Positions 50,562 through 60,084 of a DNA stretch of 64,000 nucleotides are shown piece after piece. Below the pieces are notes generated by a model. That model saw only the letters and a program-made list of their open reading frames with translations, searched no databases and had not been told where the DNA came from. Position 1 is the first letter of the stretch. Every line of letters begins with the position of its first letter. The stretch is from Firmicutes bacterium TM09-10 (lineage in GTDB: Bacteria; Bacillota; Clostridia; Lachnospirales; Lachnospiraceae). The position numbers were made by a program, and so were the translations under genes. Location of the stretch: contig QUKC01000019.1 in assembly GCA_003481005.1 (NCBI GenBank), positions 8,013 through 72,012 on the forward strand, written 5' to 3'.

Positions 50562-52696
50562 ATGAGCAAGCATGGAAATCGGACCAGACGGATTTACGGA
50601 ATCATTCTGATATCGTTTGTTATCATATGGATAGGAAGCCTTTTTTTCAGATGCTGAACAATCGGCATAGTGCCTGGATCGCCAGCGAGATGATCCTGCA
50701 GCAGCTGGAGGATGTGATCGAAGAAAATAAAGAAAGCTATCAGACCCTTCTGGAAACCCTGAAGGAAGATTATACGCTGCGGGCAGAGATTGTGGCAAAT
50801 CTCCTTGAAATGGAAGAAAGACTATACCAGACCACAGAGGAGTACCGGAAGATCGCAAAACAGCTGCGTGTGGACGAAATCCACATTATCAATACGGGCG
50901 GCTGTATCGTTGCAGGAACAAATCCGGAGTATTTTGGCTACAGCTTTTCTTCCGGCGAGCAAATGGGATATTTTAAGCCCATGCTGACAGATAAAACGCT
51001 TTCCATGTGTCAGGATATGGTGCCGAATACTGCAGAAGGGAAAATGATGATGTATGCCATCGTCTGGAATTCTTCCGGTACGGCCATGATCCAGATTGGC
51101 ATTACCCCCAGTCGATTGCTTGCAAAAATGAACAGTGCCAGCGTGGAAAATCTGGTTCGGCAGATGCCGATTACCTCCGGAATGAATATCTTTCTGCTAA
51201 ATGCCACCACAGGAAAAATGCTTGCAACCACGCGGCAGGATGTATTGCTCTATGAGCTGCAGGATTCCGACCGGCTGGGAGACGGAAAACTGCAGGAAGG
51301 AAAGCGGTATCGGACCAGTGCGAAAATCAGTGGCAAAAAGCAGTATCTGGTCTATGAAAAGTATGGGGAATATAATCTTGCAGTTTCTTACGGCATTTTA
51401 GAGGCGAACCAAAATCTGATCTATGTTGCTGCGACCATGTTTCTGGTACTGGTGCTTTCTTTTTTGTTTGTTTTTTATGTTACGGAGCGCTCGATCGCTG
51501 CGATTGAAAAAAATGAAGAGGAGTTAAAGCAGGCAAAGGAGGCGGCAGAGCGTGCAAATGCAGCAAAAACCGGATTTTTGTCCCGGATGTCACATGATAT
51601 CCGGACACCGTTAAACGGCATTATCGGAATGATCGAAATCAGCGACCGGCACAGGGAGGACAGAGCGCTGGTGGATGCAAACCGTGTAAAGGAAAAGGTT
51701 GCGGCAAAGCATCTGCTGGAGCTGATCAACGATGTACTGGAATTTAACAAGCTGGATGAAGAAAACCTTCAGCTTACAAAAGAGCCCTTTTGCTTAAAAG
51801 AGCTCTGGCAGGAAATTATCACGATCGTGGAACCCCGGGCAGCGGATAAAGGAATCCTTTTAAAGTATGAAGAACAGACAGAAGGTGCAGCAGCCGGCTG
51901 TGTCCTTGGAAGCCCTCTGCATGTCAGACAGATATTTATCAATATTTTGGGGAATGCGATCAAATATACGGATGCCGGCGGACATGTCCTGTGTCAGGTG
52001 ACGATAAAGGCGATCGGGGAAAGCCGGATATCCTGCCGGACCGTGATTTCGGATAACGGAATCGGTATGAGCACAGCATTTCTTCCCCACCTGTTCGAAT
52101 CCTTTTCCCGGGAAAATACCGATGAAAAAAGTGTAACCCAGGGAACCGGACTGGGAATGTCCATCGTCAAGCATCTGGTGGACGAGATGGGCGGAACCAT
52201 TACGGTGGAGAGCAGGAAGGGAGTTGGAACCACATTTACGGTCACGCTCCTGTTTGAAGAACTCAAAGAACAGGAAGGTAAGAAAATCGAAGAAGGGGAG
52301 GAGAGTGCTGATCTTTCCGGAATGCGTGTGCTTCTTGCAGAGGACAATGAACTGAATATGGAAATTGCGGAAACCTTTCTGACAGATGCAGGTGTACAGA
52401 TCACAAAGGCATACAATGGAAAAGAAGAGGTGGAGCGCTATCTGGAACAGCCGGCAGGTACCTTTGATGCGATCCTGACCGACCTGATGATGCCGGTAAT
52501 GGATGGCTACGAGGCGGTGCGGGAGATCCGCAGCAGCGGCCGTGCAGATGCCCAAAGCATCCCTATCATTGCCTTGACGGCCAATGCCTTTTTGGAGGAT
52601 GCAGAACGGGTGAAGAAGGAAGGCATGAATGAGCATCTGCCCAAACCCCTGGACGTTGGGAAAATGCTTTCCGTATTGGCAAAATACAGGAAATAG
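50562..52696 (+). CDS. Hybrid sensor histidine kinase/response regulator, frameshifted near the N terminus
   Basis: The natural start is ATG 50562 (GGGGTGGA upstream), giving [20 protein letters not shown], a first membrane helix. The frame then ends at a TGA after a run of seven T (50641-50647). With eight T the frame continues without a break into the long ORF (annotatable alone from 50627), giving 711 residues. The rest is intact: extracellular sensor region, second helix ([21 protein letters not shown]), HisKA with [10 protein letters not shown], ATPase ([23 protein letters not shown]) and receiver (AEDNELN, phospho-Asp in [11 protein letters not shown]). It may be a true mutation, phase variation, slippage or a sequencing error. 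Confidence 0.85.
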
Positions 52697-52818
52697 GGGC
52701 TGTGACGGAAGCATTTTTGGAAAGCTTTCCGGCTTGTCAAATACCCGGTTCTGACATACAATACTGATATGCGGCAGGAAATGGGGCCTTTTCGAACATG
52801 GAAAAGATGGAGGACAAA

Positions 52819-53712
52819 ATGCCGATATTTCAAACAGTTGCTGCGGCATGCCGCGCCGCAGGAGAAAAGTTAAGATCCTGGAAACAGAAAAAAAGAACAG
52901 ACCGGCTTTGGAAAGTGGTTTTATGGGGAATCCTGTGGGCAACGCTATGTCCGACGCTAGGGGCCTGCGGGGCACAGCGGGAAGAGCTCTTTTTGTCGGA
53001 AAAGGAAAGCATAGCCTATGGGGATGGAAGCTACGAAGTAGAATCCGATGTCGAAGCCACGGAACAACACCGCGAGGATGAACCAAATGCCGGGAATACA
53101 GACCAAAATCGCGAGGCTGAGTCAAATGCCGAAGACACGGACCAAAACCGCGAGGCTGAGCCAAGTGCCGGAAGCACAGACCGGACAGAGCTCTCCGATG
53201 CTTCTTCAGAGGAAACAAAAACCCTTGTGGTGCACATCTGCGGAGCAGTATCCGCTCCGGGGGTCTATGAGCTTCCGGCAGGCAGCAGAATTATAGACGC
53301 CGTGGAGGCCGGAGGCGGTTTTTTACCGGAAGCAGAGGAAGCATGCTGCAACCTGGCGGAAGAAATCGTGGACGGTTGTCAGATTTATATCATGACAAAA
53401 ACGGAAAGCTGCGCCGACGGACAGACAGAAAAGAAAGCCGGAATCCAGACTTCGCCGGACAGCGATATGCAAACGACAGACAGAAATGTGCGAAGCAACA
53501 GCGCTCCGGCCCTGGAGAACGGTCTGGTCAACCTCAACACAGCGGATATCGCTGCACTCATGACGCTGCCTGGAATCGGGGAAAGCCGGGCAAAGGCGAT
53601 CATAAGCTATCGGGAGCAGCATGGAGCGTTTGCGCAGATTGAGGATATCATGAAAATCAGCGGAATCAAGCAGGCTGCATTTTCAAAAATCAAAGACAAA
53701 ATTACAGTTTAA
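52819..53712 (+). CDS. comEA: ComEA-type SLBB + helix-hairpin-helix DNA-binding competence protein
   Basis: 297 residues. The N terminus has a hydrophobic helix ending LCPTLGACGAQ, which fits a lipobox, so the protein may be a lipoprotein. A low-complexity acidic stretch with repeats of DQNREAE/NAEDT units (about 75-125) is followed by an SLBB domain (LVVHICGAVSAPGVYELPAG) and a C-terminal HhH DNA-binding motif (LNTADIAALMTLPGIGESRAKAIISYR). ComEA binds incoming DNA outside the membrane. The start at 52819 has GGAGG 5 nt upstream; the upstream ATGs at 52798 and 52807 do not. comEC lies 3.4 kb downstream. Confidence 0.88.
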   Translation: MPIFQTVAAACRAAGEKLRSWKQKKRTDRLWKVVLWGILWATLCPTLGACGAQREELFLSEKESIAYGDGSYEVESDVEATEQHREDEPNAGNTDQNREAESNAEDTDQNREAEPSAGSTDRTELSDASSEETKTLVVHICGAVSAPGVYELPAGSRIIDAVEAGGGFLPEAEEACCNLAEEIVDGCQIYIMTKTESCADGQTEKKAGIQTSPDSDMQTTDRNVRSNSAPALENGLVNLNTADIAALMTLPGIGESRAKAIISYREQHGAFAQIEDIMKISGIKQAAFSKIKDKITV

Positions 53713-53778
53713 TCATAGACAGAAAGAATCCGGACAAACAGCGAGAAACGGATTGTCCGGTCGGGAAAAGGGAGAAAC

Positions 53779-54468
53779 ATGGCAAAGAAAGTTTTGGTTG
53801 TGGACGATGAAAAGCTGATTGTAAAAGGAATCCGGTTCAGCCTGGAGCAGGACGGAATGGAAGTGACCTGCGCATATGACGGAGAAGAGGCGCTGCAGTG
53901 TGCGAAAGAGCAGAAATTTGATATGATTCTGCTCGATATTATGCTGCCAAAACTGAGCGGAACCGAAGTATGCCAGCAGATTCGGGAGTTTTCGGATGTT
54001 CCGATCGTAATGCTCACAGCCAAAAACGACGACATGGACAAAATTATGGGACTGGAATATGGTGCAGATGATTATATCACCAAGCCCTTTAACATCCTTG
54101 AGGTAAAGGCGCGCATCAAGGCGATCATGCGCCGTACCTCTGCAAGAGGACAGATCGCAAAGCCGGAAAGCATTCTGGAAAGCGGAGATATGCGCGTGGA
54201 CTGCGAAAGCCGCCGCGTCAGCATTTCCGGCAGAGAGGTCAATCTCACTGCAAAAGAATTCGACCTGCTGGAGCTTTTGATCCGCAATCCAAATAAAGTC
54301 TACAGCCGTGAAAAACTTCTGAACCTCGTCTGGGGCGCAGACTATCCCGGGGATGTCCGCACCGTAGACGTCCACATCCGCCGCCTCCGCGAAAAAATTG
54401 AAACCAACCCCAGCGAACCCCGCTACGTCCACACCAAATGGGGAGTGGGGTACTTTTTCCGCGTATAA
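53779..54468 (+). CDS. OmpR/PhoB-family response regulator
   Basis: 229 residues: receiver domain with acidic pair VVDDEK, phospho-acceptor Asp53 in MILLDIMLP, Thr in VMLTAKN and Lys in DDYITKPF; then a winged-helix DNA-binding domain (LTAKEFDLLELLIRNPNKVYSREKL, DVRTVDVHIRRLREKIE). It is the partner of the histidine kinase that follows and resembles the WalR group. It is separated from the kinase by a hairpin-rich 184-bp gap. Confidence 0.95.
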   Translation: MAKKVLVVDDEKLIVKGIRFSLEQDGMEVTCAYDGEEALQCAKEQKFDMILLDIMLPKLSGTEVCQQIREFSDVPIVMLTAKNDDMDKIMGLEYGADDYITKPFNILEVKARIKAIMRRTSARGQIAKPESILESGDMRVDCESRRVSISGREVNLTAKEFDLLELLIRNPNKVYSREKLLNLVWGADYPGDVRTVDVHIRRLREKIETNPSEPRYVHTKWGVGYFFRV

Positions 54469-54494
54469 GCAGAACCGGACTACGGATGAAAAAT

Positions 54495-54620
54495 GGCGAA
54501 CTTTCTGCTTGCAGAAAAGTTCGCCGGTTTTCAGACGGTAACCCGGTGAGCAACGCGAACCGGACTTTTGCGAAGCAAAAGGTCCGGTTTCCCGTCGGCA
54601 GCGTCCCGGACGCCAGCCCC
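54495..54620. repeat. Hairpin run between response regulator and kinase
   Basis: GGCGAACTT.CTGC/GCAG.AAGTTCGCC (54495-54525), AACCGGAC.TTTGC-GAA-GCAAA.GTCCGGTT (54557-54590) and GCGTCC-C-GGACGC (near 54602-54614) follow in line. None has a terminator U-run of useful length. The style matches the runs at 1795-1922 and 8716-8847. Confidence 0.65.
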
Positions 54621-54652
54621 ATCCTTTTACACCCCTTCCCCCGGAGGCATCC

Positions 54653-56131
54653 ATGAACACAAGCAGCAAAACCCCCGGATTCTTCCGGCGGCTCACTTAT
54701 AAAATTCCGATCTTCCGCAGCCTGAAGGCCTACATTTTCCTCCTGATGCTGATCATCGGAATCGTGCCCAGCGACATCATGCGGCTGGGCATTCTGAATA
54801 ATTACGAAGAACGTGCGGTGAATCTGCGCGGCTCGGACGTCGCGTCCCAGTACCGGATTATCGCAAACCACCTGGTCAATTACAACTACCTGCAAAATCC
54901 AACCTCCGATGTCGTCAATGCCGAGCTGGAGCAGATGTCCAACCTGTATGACGGCCGTGTGCTGATTATCAACAGCAATTTTCGCATTGTGAAAGACACC
55001 TACGCCATGAGCGAGGGGAAAACGATGATTTCCGAGGAAGTGATCAAGTGCTTCCGCGGGGAAAGTACGACCCGCTACGACAAGACGAACGGCTATATCG
55101 AGATGACGGTTCCGATTACGGAGACGGTAGACGGAGAAAACGGGCAGACGAGCATCGTGCACGGCGTGATTCTGGCCAGTGCATCGACGGACAGCATTGC
55201 GACGACGCTGGACATCCTGAGCCGGAAAGCCCTGATTCTGGAAATCGTGATGGGAATTATCATTATCGGCATCGTCTTTTTCTTCTCGCACATCCTGATT
55301 ATGCCCTTTAAGCGCGTAACCCAGGCGATCAGTGAGGTCAAGGACGGTTTCACGGACGAGCCGATTTCCGTACCGGATTATCTGGAAACCGAGCATATCG
55401 TGGATGCCTTCAACCAGCTGCTGGGCAGAATGAAGGTCATCAACGATTCCAGGCAGGAATTCGTATCGAATGTCTCTCACGAGCTGAAAACGCCCATGAC
55501 CTCGATCAAGGTGCTGGCGGATTCCCTGAATCAGCAGCCGGACGTGCCGGTGGAGCTGTATCAGGAGTTTATGCAGGACATTACGGAGGAAATCGAGCGG
55601 GAAAATAAAATCATCAACGACCTGCTTTCCCTTGTAAAAATGGACAAAACCGAAGGCTCAATGGACATTTCCGCAGTGGATATCAACGAGCTGTTGGAAA
55701 CGACGCTAAAGCGCCTGCGTCCCATCGCCCGTAAACGGGACATCGAGGTGGTTCTGGAAAGCCTGCGCCCGGTTACGGCAGAGGTGGACGAGGTCAAAAT
55801 ATCTCAGATTTTCACGAACCTTGTGGAAAATGCGATTAAATACAATAAAGAACACGGCTGGGTCAAGGTGCTTCTGGATGCGGATCATCAGTTTTTCACG
55901 GTAGAGGTTTCCGACTCCGGCATCGGTATCCCGGAGGAGGATTACGAGCATATTTATGAACGTTTTTACAGAGTAGATAAATCGCATTCCCGTGAAATCG
56001 GCGGCACCGGTCTTGGACTTGCCATCACCAGAAATGCGATTCTGCTGCACCGCGGTTCGATCAAAGTGAGCAGCGTGGAAGGACAGGGCACGACCTTTAC
56101 GGTGAAAATCCCCTTGTCCTACATCAAGTGA
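54653..56131 (+). CDS. Sensor histidine kinase (HAMP, HisKA, HATPase)
   Basis: 492 residues: first membrane helix about 23-43, an extracellular sensor of about 145 residues, second helix about 195-218 (ALILEIVMGIIIIGIVFFF), HAMP, HisKA with phospho-His276 in VSHELKTPMTS, and ATPase motifs (NLVENAIKYNKEH, DSGIGIPEED, GTGLGLAITRNA). Partner of the OmpR-type regulator. Ribosome site GGAGG. Its stop codon is close to the GerM-like gene start, so regulator, kinase, GerM-like protein and ComEC form one unit. Confidence 0.95.
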   Translation: MNTSSKTPGFFRRLTYKIPIFRSLKAYIFLLMLIIGIVPSDIMRLGILNNYEERAVNLRGSDVASQYRIIANHLVNYNYLQNPTSDVVNAELEQMSNLYDGRVLIINSNFRIVKDTYAMSEGKTMISEEVIKCFRGESTTRYDKTNGYIEMTVPITETVDGENGQTSIVHGVILASASTDSIATTLDILSRKALILEIVMGIIIIGIVFFFSHILIMPFKRVTQAISEVKDGFTDEPISVPDYLETEHIVDAFNQLLGRMKVINDSRQEFVSNVSHELKTPMTSIKVLADSLNQQPDVPVELYQEFMQDITEEIERENKIINDLLSLVKMDKTEGSMDISAVDINELLETTLKRLRPIARKRDIEVVLESLRPVTAEVDEVKISQIFTNLVENAIKYNKEHGWVKVLLDADHQFFTVEVSDSGIGIPEEDYEHIYERFYRVDKSHSREIGGTGLGLAITRNAILLHRGSIKVSSVEGQGTTFTVKIPLSYIK

Positions 56132-56154
56132 TTTCAGAAAATTTGGAGAAGACT

Positions 56155-57111
56155 ATGTCAGAGATCAGAAAAATGCGGGCGGTTGCGCTGCTTTTGGGCT
56201 GTCTGCTATTGACCGGAATATTTGCCGGGTGCGGGAAGAAAGAAGAGACGCCTGCAAATACGGTCAGCGTTTATTATATTAATAAAGAAGAAACGAAAAT
56301 CACGGCAGTGGAAAAGGAGCCGGAGGGCGACACCCTTTCCAAACAGGCGGAATGGGGCATTTCCCAGCTGAAGGAAAATCCGGTAGAATTGTCTTTGCGC
56401 TCACCGATCAGCGGTTTTGCGATCAACAGCTGGAATGTCAAAGATGATCAGCTGGTGCTGGACATGAGTGTGGAATATAAAAAGCTGTCTCCGTCCTCAG
56501 AAGTGCTGGTTCGGGCTGCAATTGTGCGCACGATGACGCAGCTGGAAGGAATTTCCTATGTTTCGGTGACGGTCGGCGGAGAAGCGCTGACGGACAGCCT
56601 CGGCAATGTGGTGGGCCCTATGACGGCAGATCTGTTTATTGACAACGCCGGAAATGAAATCAATGCATACGAAAAAACGCGCCTGCTTCTTTACTTTACC
56701 AATGAAAGCGGCGAGCGCCTGATCGGCGTCCAGACAAAACCGGTTGTATACAGCAGCAACATTTCCATGGAAAAGCTGGTGGTAGAGCGGCTGATTGCCG
56801 GACCGGATGCAGAAAACGAAGAGCTTTACCCGGTCATCAATCCTGCGACAAAGGTGCTGGGCGTGACGGTAAAGGATGGAACATGTTATGTAAACCTGGA
56901 TAACGGTTTCCTGACACAGACCTATAATGTTTCCGCAGAGGTTCAGATCTATTCCATTGTCAACTCTCTGGTAGAATTGTCGAACATCAACAAGGTGCAG
57001 ATTGCGGTAAACGGGAATACAGATATGATTTTCCGGGAAAAAATTTCACTGTCTAACGTGTTTGACCGGAACCTTGATCTGGTTTACGAAACGGAGGAAT
57101 TACAATCATAA
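56155..57111 (+). CDS. GerMN-domain lipoprotein
   Basis: 318 residues. A signal peptide with lipobox (LLTGIFAGCGKK) is followed by two GerMN domains, the first around SVYYINKEETKITAVEKE to VTVGGEALTD, the second around LLLYFTNESGERL to VQIAVNGNTDMIF. GerM proteins help spore-wall assembly and germination, and similar lipoproteins accompany two-component systems. The start at 56155 has GGAG 7 nt upstream; the GTG at 56128 overlapping the kinase stop is weaker. Confidence 0.88.
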   Translation: MSEIRKMRAVALLLGCLLLTGIFAGCGKKEETPANTVSVYYINKEETKITAVEKEPEGDTLSKQAEWGISQLKENPVELSLRSPISGFAINSWNVKDDQLVLDMSVEYKKLSPSSEVLVRAAIVRTMTQLEGISYVSVTVGGEALTDSLGNVVGPMTADLFIDNAGNEINAYEKTRLLLYFTNESGERLIGVQTKPVVYSSNISMEKLVVERLIAGPDAENEELYPVINPATKVLGVTVKDGTCYVNLDNGFLTQTYNVSAEVQIYSIVNSLVELSNINKVQIAVNGNTDMIFREKISLSNVFDRNLDLVYETEELQS

Positions 57112-59612
57112 AAAATTGCAGAAGACCGCTGTGCGCGGCAATCCTGATTTTCCTGACCCTCTATCTGGCAGCGCGTCTGCTGCCGGAGTGGGTGGGAACG
57201 GACGCTGGCACAGACACGTCAGAGAAAGCACCCATTGGCGGGCGCACCTCGCTTACACAGCTTGACACCTGGCTGGAAGCCATGGATGGCGAAACCCTGT
57301 GCCTGACGGGCAAAGTCACAGACTGCTGGCAGCCTGTAGATGGAGCGCAGGAAAACGCCAGCTTTTATTTAAAAGACCTTTCTATCGAGGCAGATGCCTC
57401 ATCTTTTGTTTTTTCAGGGGATTCGGCGGAAACGACCGATAACCTGTCACAGATATCCGGTTCGGCAGATGCGGACCAGATGTCAATTCTTATTTCTTCT
57501 CAGAAAACAACCTCACAAATCAATGAAATGCAGGAAATATTCGGGAAAAACGCGAGTGCGTTGTGCTATTTGCAGGAAGACGAAGCGCTGCCAAGAGCAG
57601 GCAGCTATGTTCGGGTTTTCGGTGAAGTGTCGCCATTTTTGCAGGCAACGAATCCTGGAGAATTCGACGCAGCAGCCTATTATCGGAGAAAAGACTGCCT
57701 GTTTGCGCTGAGAAAAACAAAAATTACCGCTCAGACGAAAACCTATGGACGGCTGGAAGAATTTCTTTCACAGCTGCGCTATGAATCGGAGGTATTGTTC
57801 CGGAAGCTGCTGGGGGAAAAGAACGGTGCGACCGCATCCGCCATGGTGCTCGGACGGAAAAAAGGAATGGACAGCGAAGTAAAAGCGTTATACCAGGGCG
57901 CAGGAATCAGCCATCTGCTGGCAATCTCCGGACTGCACCTGTCCCTGATCGGCGCAGGACTGTTCGGACTTTTGAAAAAAGTACGGCTTCCGGTTGCTTT
58001 GAGCGCCGGAATTTCCACATGGATTCTGATTGTATACGCGCAGCTGACCGGAATGGGCATTTCTACCCGGCGCGCCCTTGTCATGTTTTTGCTGTTTTTG
58101 GCGGCGGGACTGCTCAAGCGCACGCCCGATCTGCCAACCTCCCTTGCGGTGGCGGCGTTGCTTCTGCTTGTGCCCAGGCCACAGCGGATTCTGGATGCAG
58201 GCTTCCAGCTTTCGTTTTCGGCAGTGATCGGGATTGCGGTAATGATTCCGGCTTTGCAGGATGGTTGGGAGGAAGCAGCACCCTCACTGCGAGTCGCCAA
58301 TCGAGTCACCGATGGAGTTACCGGGTGGAATATTGCCCGGGCTGCCATCGCCCGGGCCTGCCGTCTCCTCCGCAAAAATATCCTTGCCGGTCTGGGCATT
58401 ACCATGACGATGCTGCCGTTTCTGCTGATTCATTTTTATGAATGGAGTCCGTGGTCGGTGCTGCTGAATCTGGCAGTCATTCCGTTGATGGGAATCTTGC
58501 TGCCGTGCCTGATCGGACTGCAGCTGGTCGCCCGTCTGACTGCGCTTGCCCACTGCCTGGAGCTTCCCCAGCACCTTCTTTGCGCCGCCATCGAAGCGAT
58601 TTTTTCCTGCTATGAGCAGCTGTGCCGGTTCACAACGGCGCTTACGGGCAGTATCCTGCACACCGGATATCCGACCTGGCAGGCACTGGCCGTGTATACA
58701 ATCGGACTGATTGCTTTGGCTGTGTCAGGCAAAAAACTCCGTCCGCACCTCCGGCTTGCAGCAGCTGTGTGTCTGATGGGGATTTTCCTGATCCGCCTGC
58801 CGGGTGAACTGAACGTCACGATGCTGGACGTCGGGCAGGGAGAGTGCGTTGGAATCGAAACCCGGGAGCATCATGTATATCTGGTGGATGCCGGAAGTAC
58901 GTCGAAGAAAAAGACCGGACAGTACCAGATTATTCCATGGCTGAAATATATCGGGACGCGGAGCGTGGAAGGAATTTTCATCACGCACTGGGACGAAGAC
59001 CACATCAGCGCGGTAGGGGAGCTGTTGGAGTGGTCGAAAAGCAGCCGGGTCAAAATCCGGCGCATTTTTCTGCCGGATGTGGCGTTGAAGGATGAAGTGC
59101 TGGAAACGCTGCTGCAGCAGATCGAAGAGGCGAACGTCTCCGTGGAATACCTTTCTGCGGGAGAGCACATGACCGATGGCGCGCTGCAGATCTCCTGCCT
59201 GCACCCCTATGCGAAAAAAGTGCCGGAGGATCGCAACGATTCGTCGCTGGTGCTGCGCCTGTCACAGGGCGATTTTCAGATGCTGCTGACCGGAGATCTG
59301 GAAAAGAGCGGCGAAGACTGGCTGGTGGAGCAGGCGCGACCCGCTACGCAAAATCCCCTCCGCTGCACCATCCTCGATGCCGGGCACCATGGCGCCTCCA
59401 ATGCAACGGGAGAAGCACTGCTGGATTTGGCACAACCGGGTGTGGTTCTGATTTCCTGCGGCAAAAACAACCGGTACGGGCATCCTGCGCCGGAAACGCT
59501 GCAACGCCTGGAAGAGCGGGGAATCCGCTGGTATTCCACGGCGGAGGTCGGGGCGATACAGGTGCAGGTCGGAAAGAAAAAAGTGAAAATAAAACAATAC
59601 ATACAGAACTGA
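57108..59612 (+). CDS. comEC: ComEC/Rec2 DNA channel and nuclease-like protein
   Basis: About 834 residues. The first membrane helix (PLCAAILIFLTLYLAARLLP) is encoded in frame from just after the GerM-like stop, but no ATG, GTG or TTG precedes it; a GGAGG at 57093-57097 points to a rare ATC (57105) or ATA (57108, overlapping the TAA). The nearest normal start is GTG 57192, which would lose the helix. The rest is typical: OB-like domain, competence membrane domain (GISHLLAISGLHLSLIG) and C-terminal metallo-beta-lactamase domain (LDVGQGEC, THWDEDH, LDAGHHGASN). It moves DNA through the membrane during transformation. Confidence 0.88.
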   Translation: MKNCRRPLCAAILIFLTLYLAARLLPEWVGTDAGTDTSEKAPIGGRTSLTQLDTWLEAMDGETLCLTGKVTDCWQPVDGAQENASFYLKDLSIEADASSFVFSGDSAETTDNLSQISGSADADQMSILISSQKTTSQINEMQEIFGKNASALCYLQEDEALPRAGSYVRVFGEVSPFLQATNPGEFDAAAYYRRKDCLFALRKTKITAQTKTYGRLEEFLSQLRYESEVLFRKLLGEKNGATASAMVLGRKKGMDSEVKALYQGAGISHLLAISGLHLSLIGAGLFGLLKKVRLPVALSAGISTWILIVYAQLTGMGISTRRALVMFLLFLAAGLLKRTPDLPTSLAVAALLLLVPRPQRILDAGFQLSFSAVIGIAVMIPALQDGWEEAAPSLRVANRVTDGVTGWNIARAAIARACRLLRKNILAGLGITMTMLPFLLIHFYEWSPWSVLLNLAVIPLMGILLPCLIGLQLVARLTALAHCLELPQHLLCAAIEAIFSCYEQLCRFTTALTGSILHTGYPTWQALAVYTIGLIALAVSGKKLRPHLRLAAAVCLMGIFLIRLPGELNVTMLDVGQGECVGIETREHHVYLVDAGSTSKKKTGQYQIIPWLKYIGTRSVEGIFITHWDEDHISAVGELLEWSKSSRVKIRRIFLPDVALKDEVLETLLQQIEEANVSVEYLSAGEHMTDGALQISCLHPYAKKVPEDRNDSSLVLRLSQGDFQMLLTGDLEKSGEDWLVEQARPATQNPLRCTILDAGHHGASNATGEALLDLAQPGVVLISCGKNNRYGHPAPETLQRLEERGIRWYSTAEVGAIQVQVGKKKVKIKQYIQN

Positions 59613-60084
59613 AAATACGAAAAAACGTTTGTATGATAAAAGAGAAAAAAACCTGCGAAAAAGCAAAACCAACCATAAAACAAACAGAATTGCACGGTTG
59701 AACGAACAATAAAAATGAAAAACAAAAATGAACGATATAACAATATAAAAATGGTTAAAATTTGATCGGGGGGGGGGTAAAAGCCGGAAAATAGCGGGGA
59801 AAACAGAGAATATTCAGGCGAACAGGATTCCAGGGAAAACATGCCAATTGAAAAGGAAAGAATCCGAAGTACGAGATACGAGAGGAGGTTTTCTATCAAA
59901 TTTTAACACTTTTCATAGAAATTGAATCAAAATGCCATAAATATTTGCCACGTTGTCTGCTTGCAAAGAAACCCTTAGATGGTATAATGAATTAGTCGGC
60001 AAGAAGTTTGGAATTTCGACAAAAAACGTAACTGCAGGAGTAGAACTACGTTAGGATGAACAAGAAGAAACAGGTGGGGGCAGG
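59613..60084. other. 472-bp non-coding gap with a G10 tract
   Basis: A-rich on the plus strand with no convincing ORF. It contains an uninterrupted run of ten G (59768-59777), unusual in this sequence, then the promoter of the capsule locus. A weak stem ACGTA/TACGT lies near 60030-60055 in the leader of the next gene. Confidence 0.7.
59961..59988 (+). promoter_or_regulatory. Promoter of the capsule locus
   Basis: TTGCAA (59961-59966), 16-bp spacer, TATAAT (59983-59988), about 97 bp before the HTH gene. Confidence 0.75.

Noticed and set aside
50385..50858. N-terminal extension of the MATE protein
   Set aside because: The frame is open by chance; it overlaps the histidine kinase on the other strand, and MSKQAAQS at 50384 is the normal family start.
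54438..54656. 72-residue ORF in the hairpin gap
   Set aside because: It overlaps the end of the response regulator and reads through stems; composition is unlike a protein.
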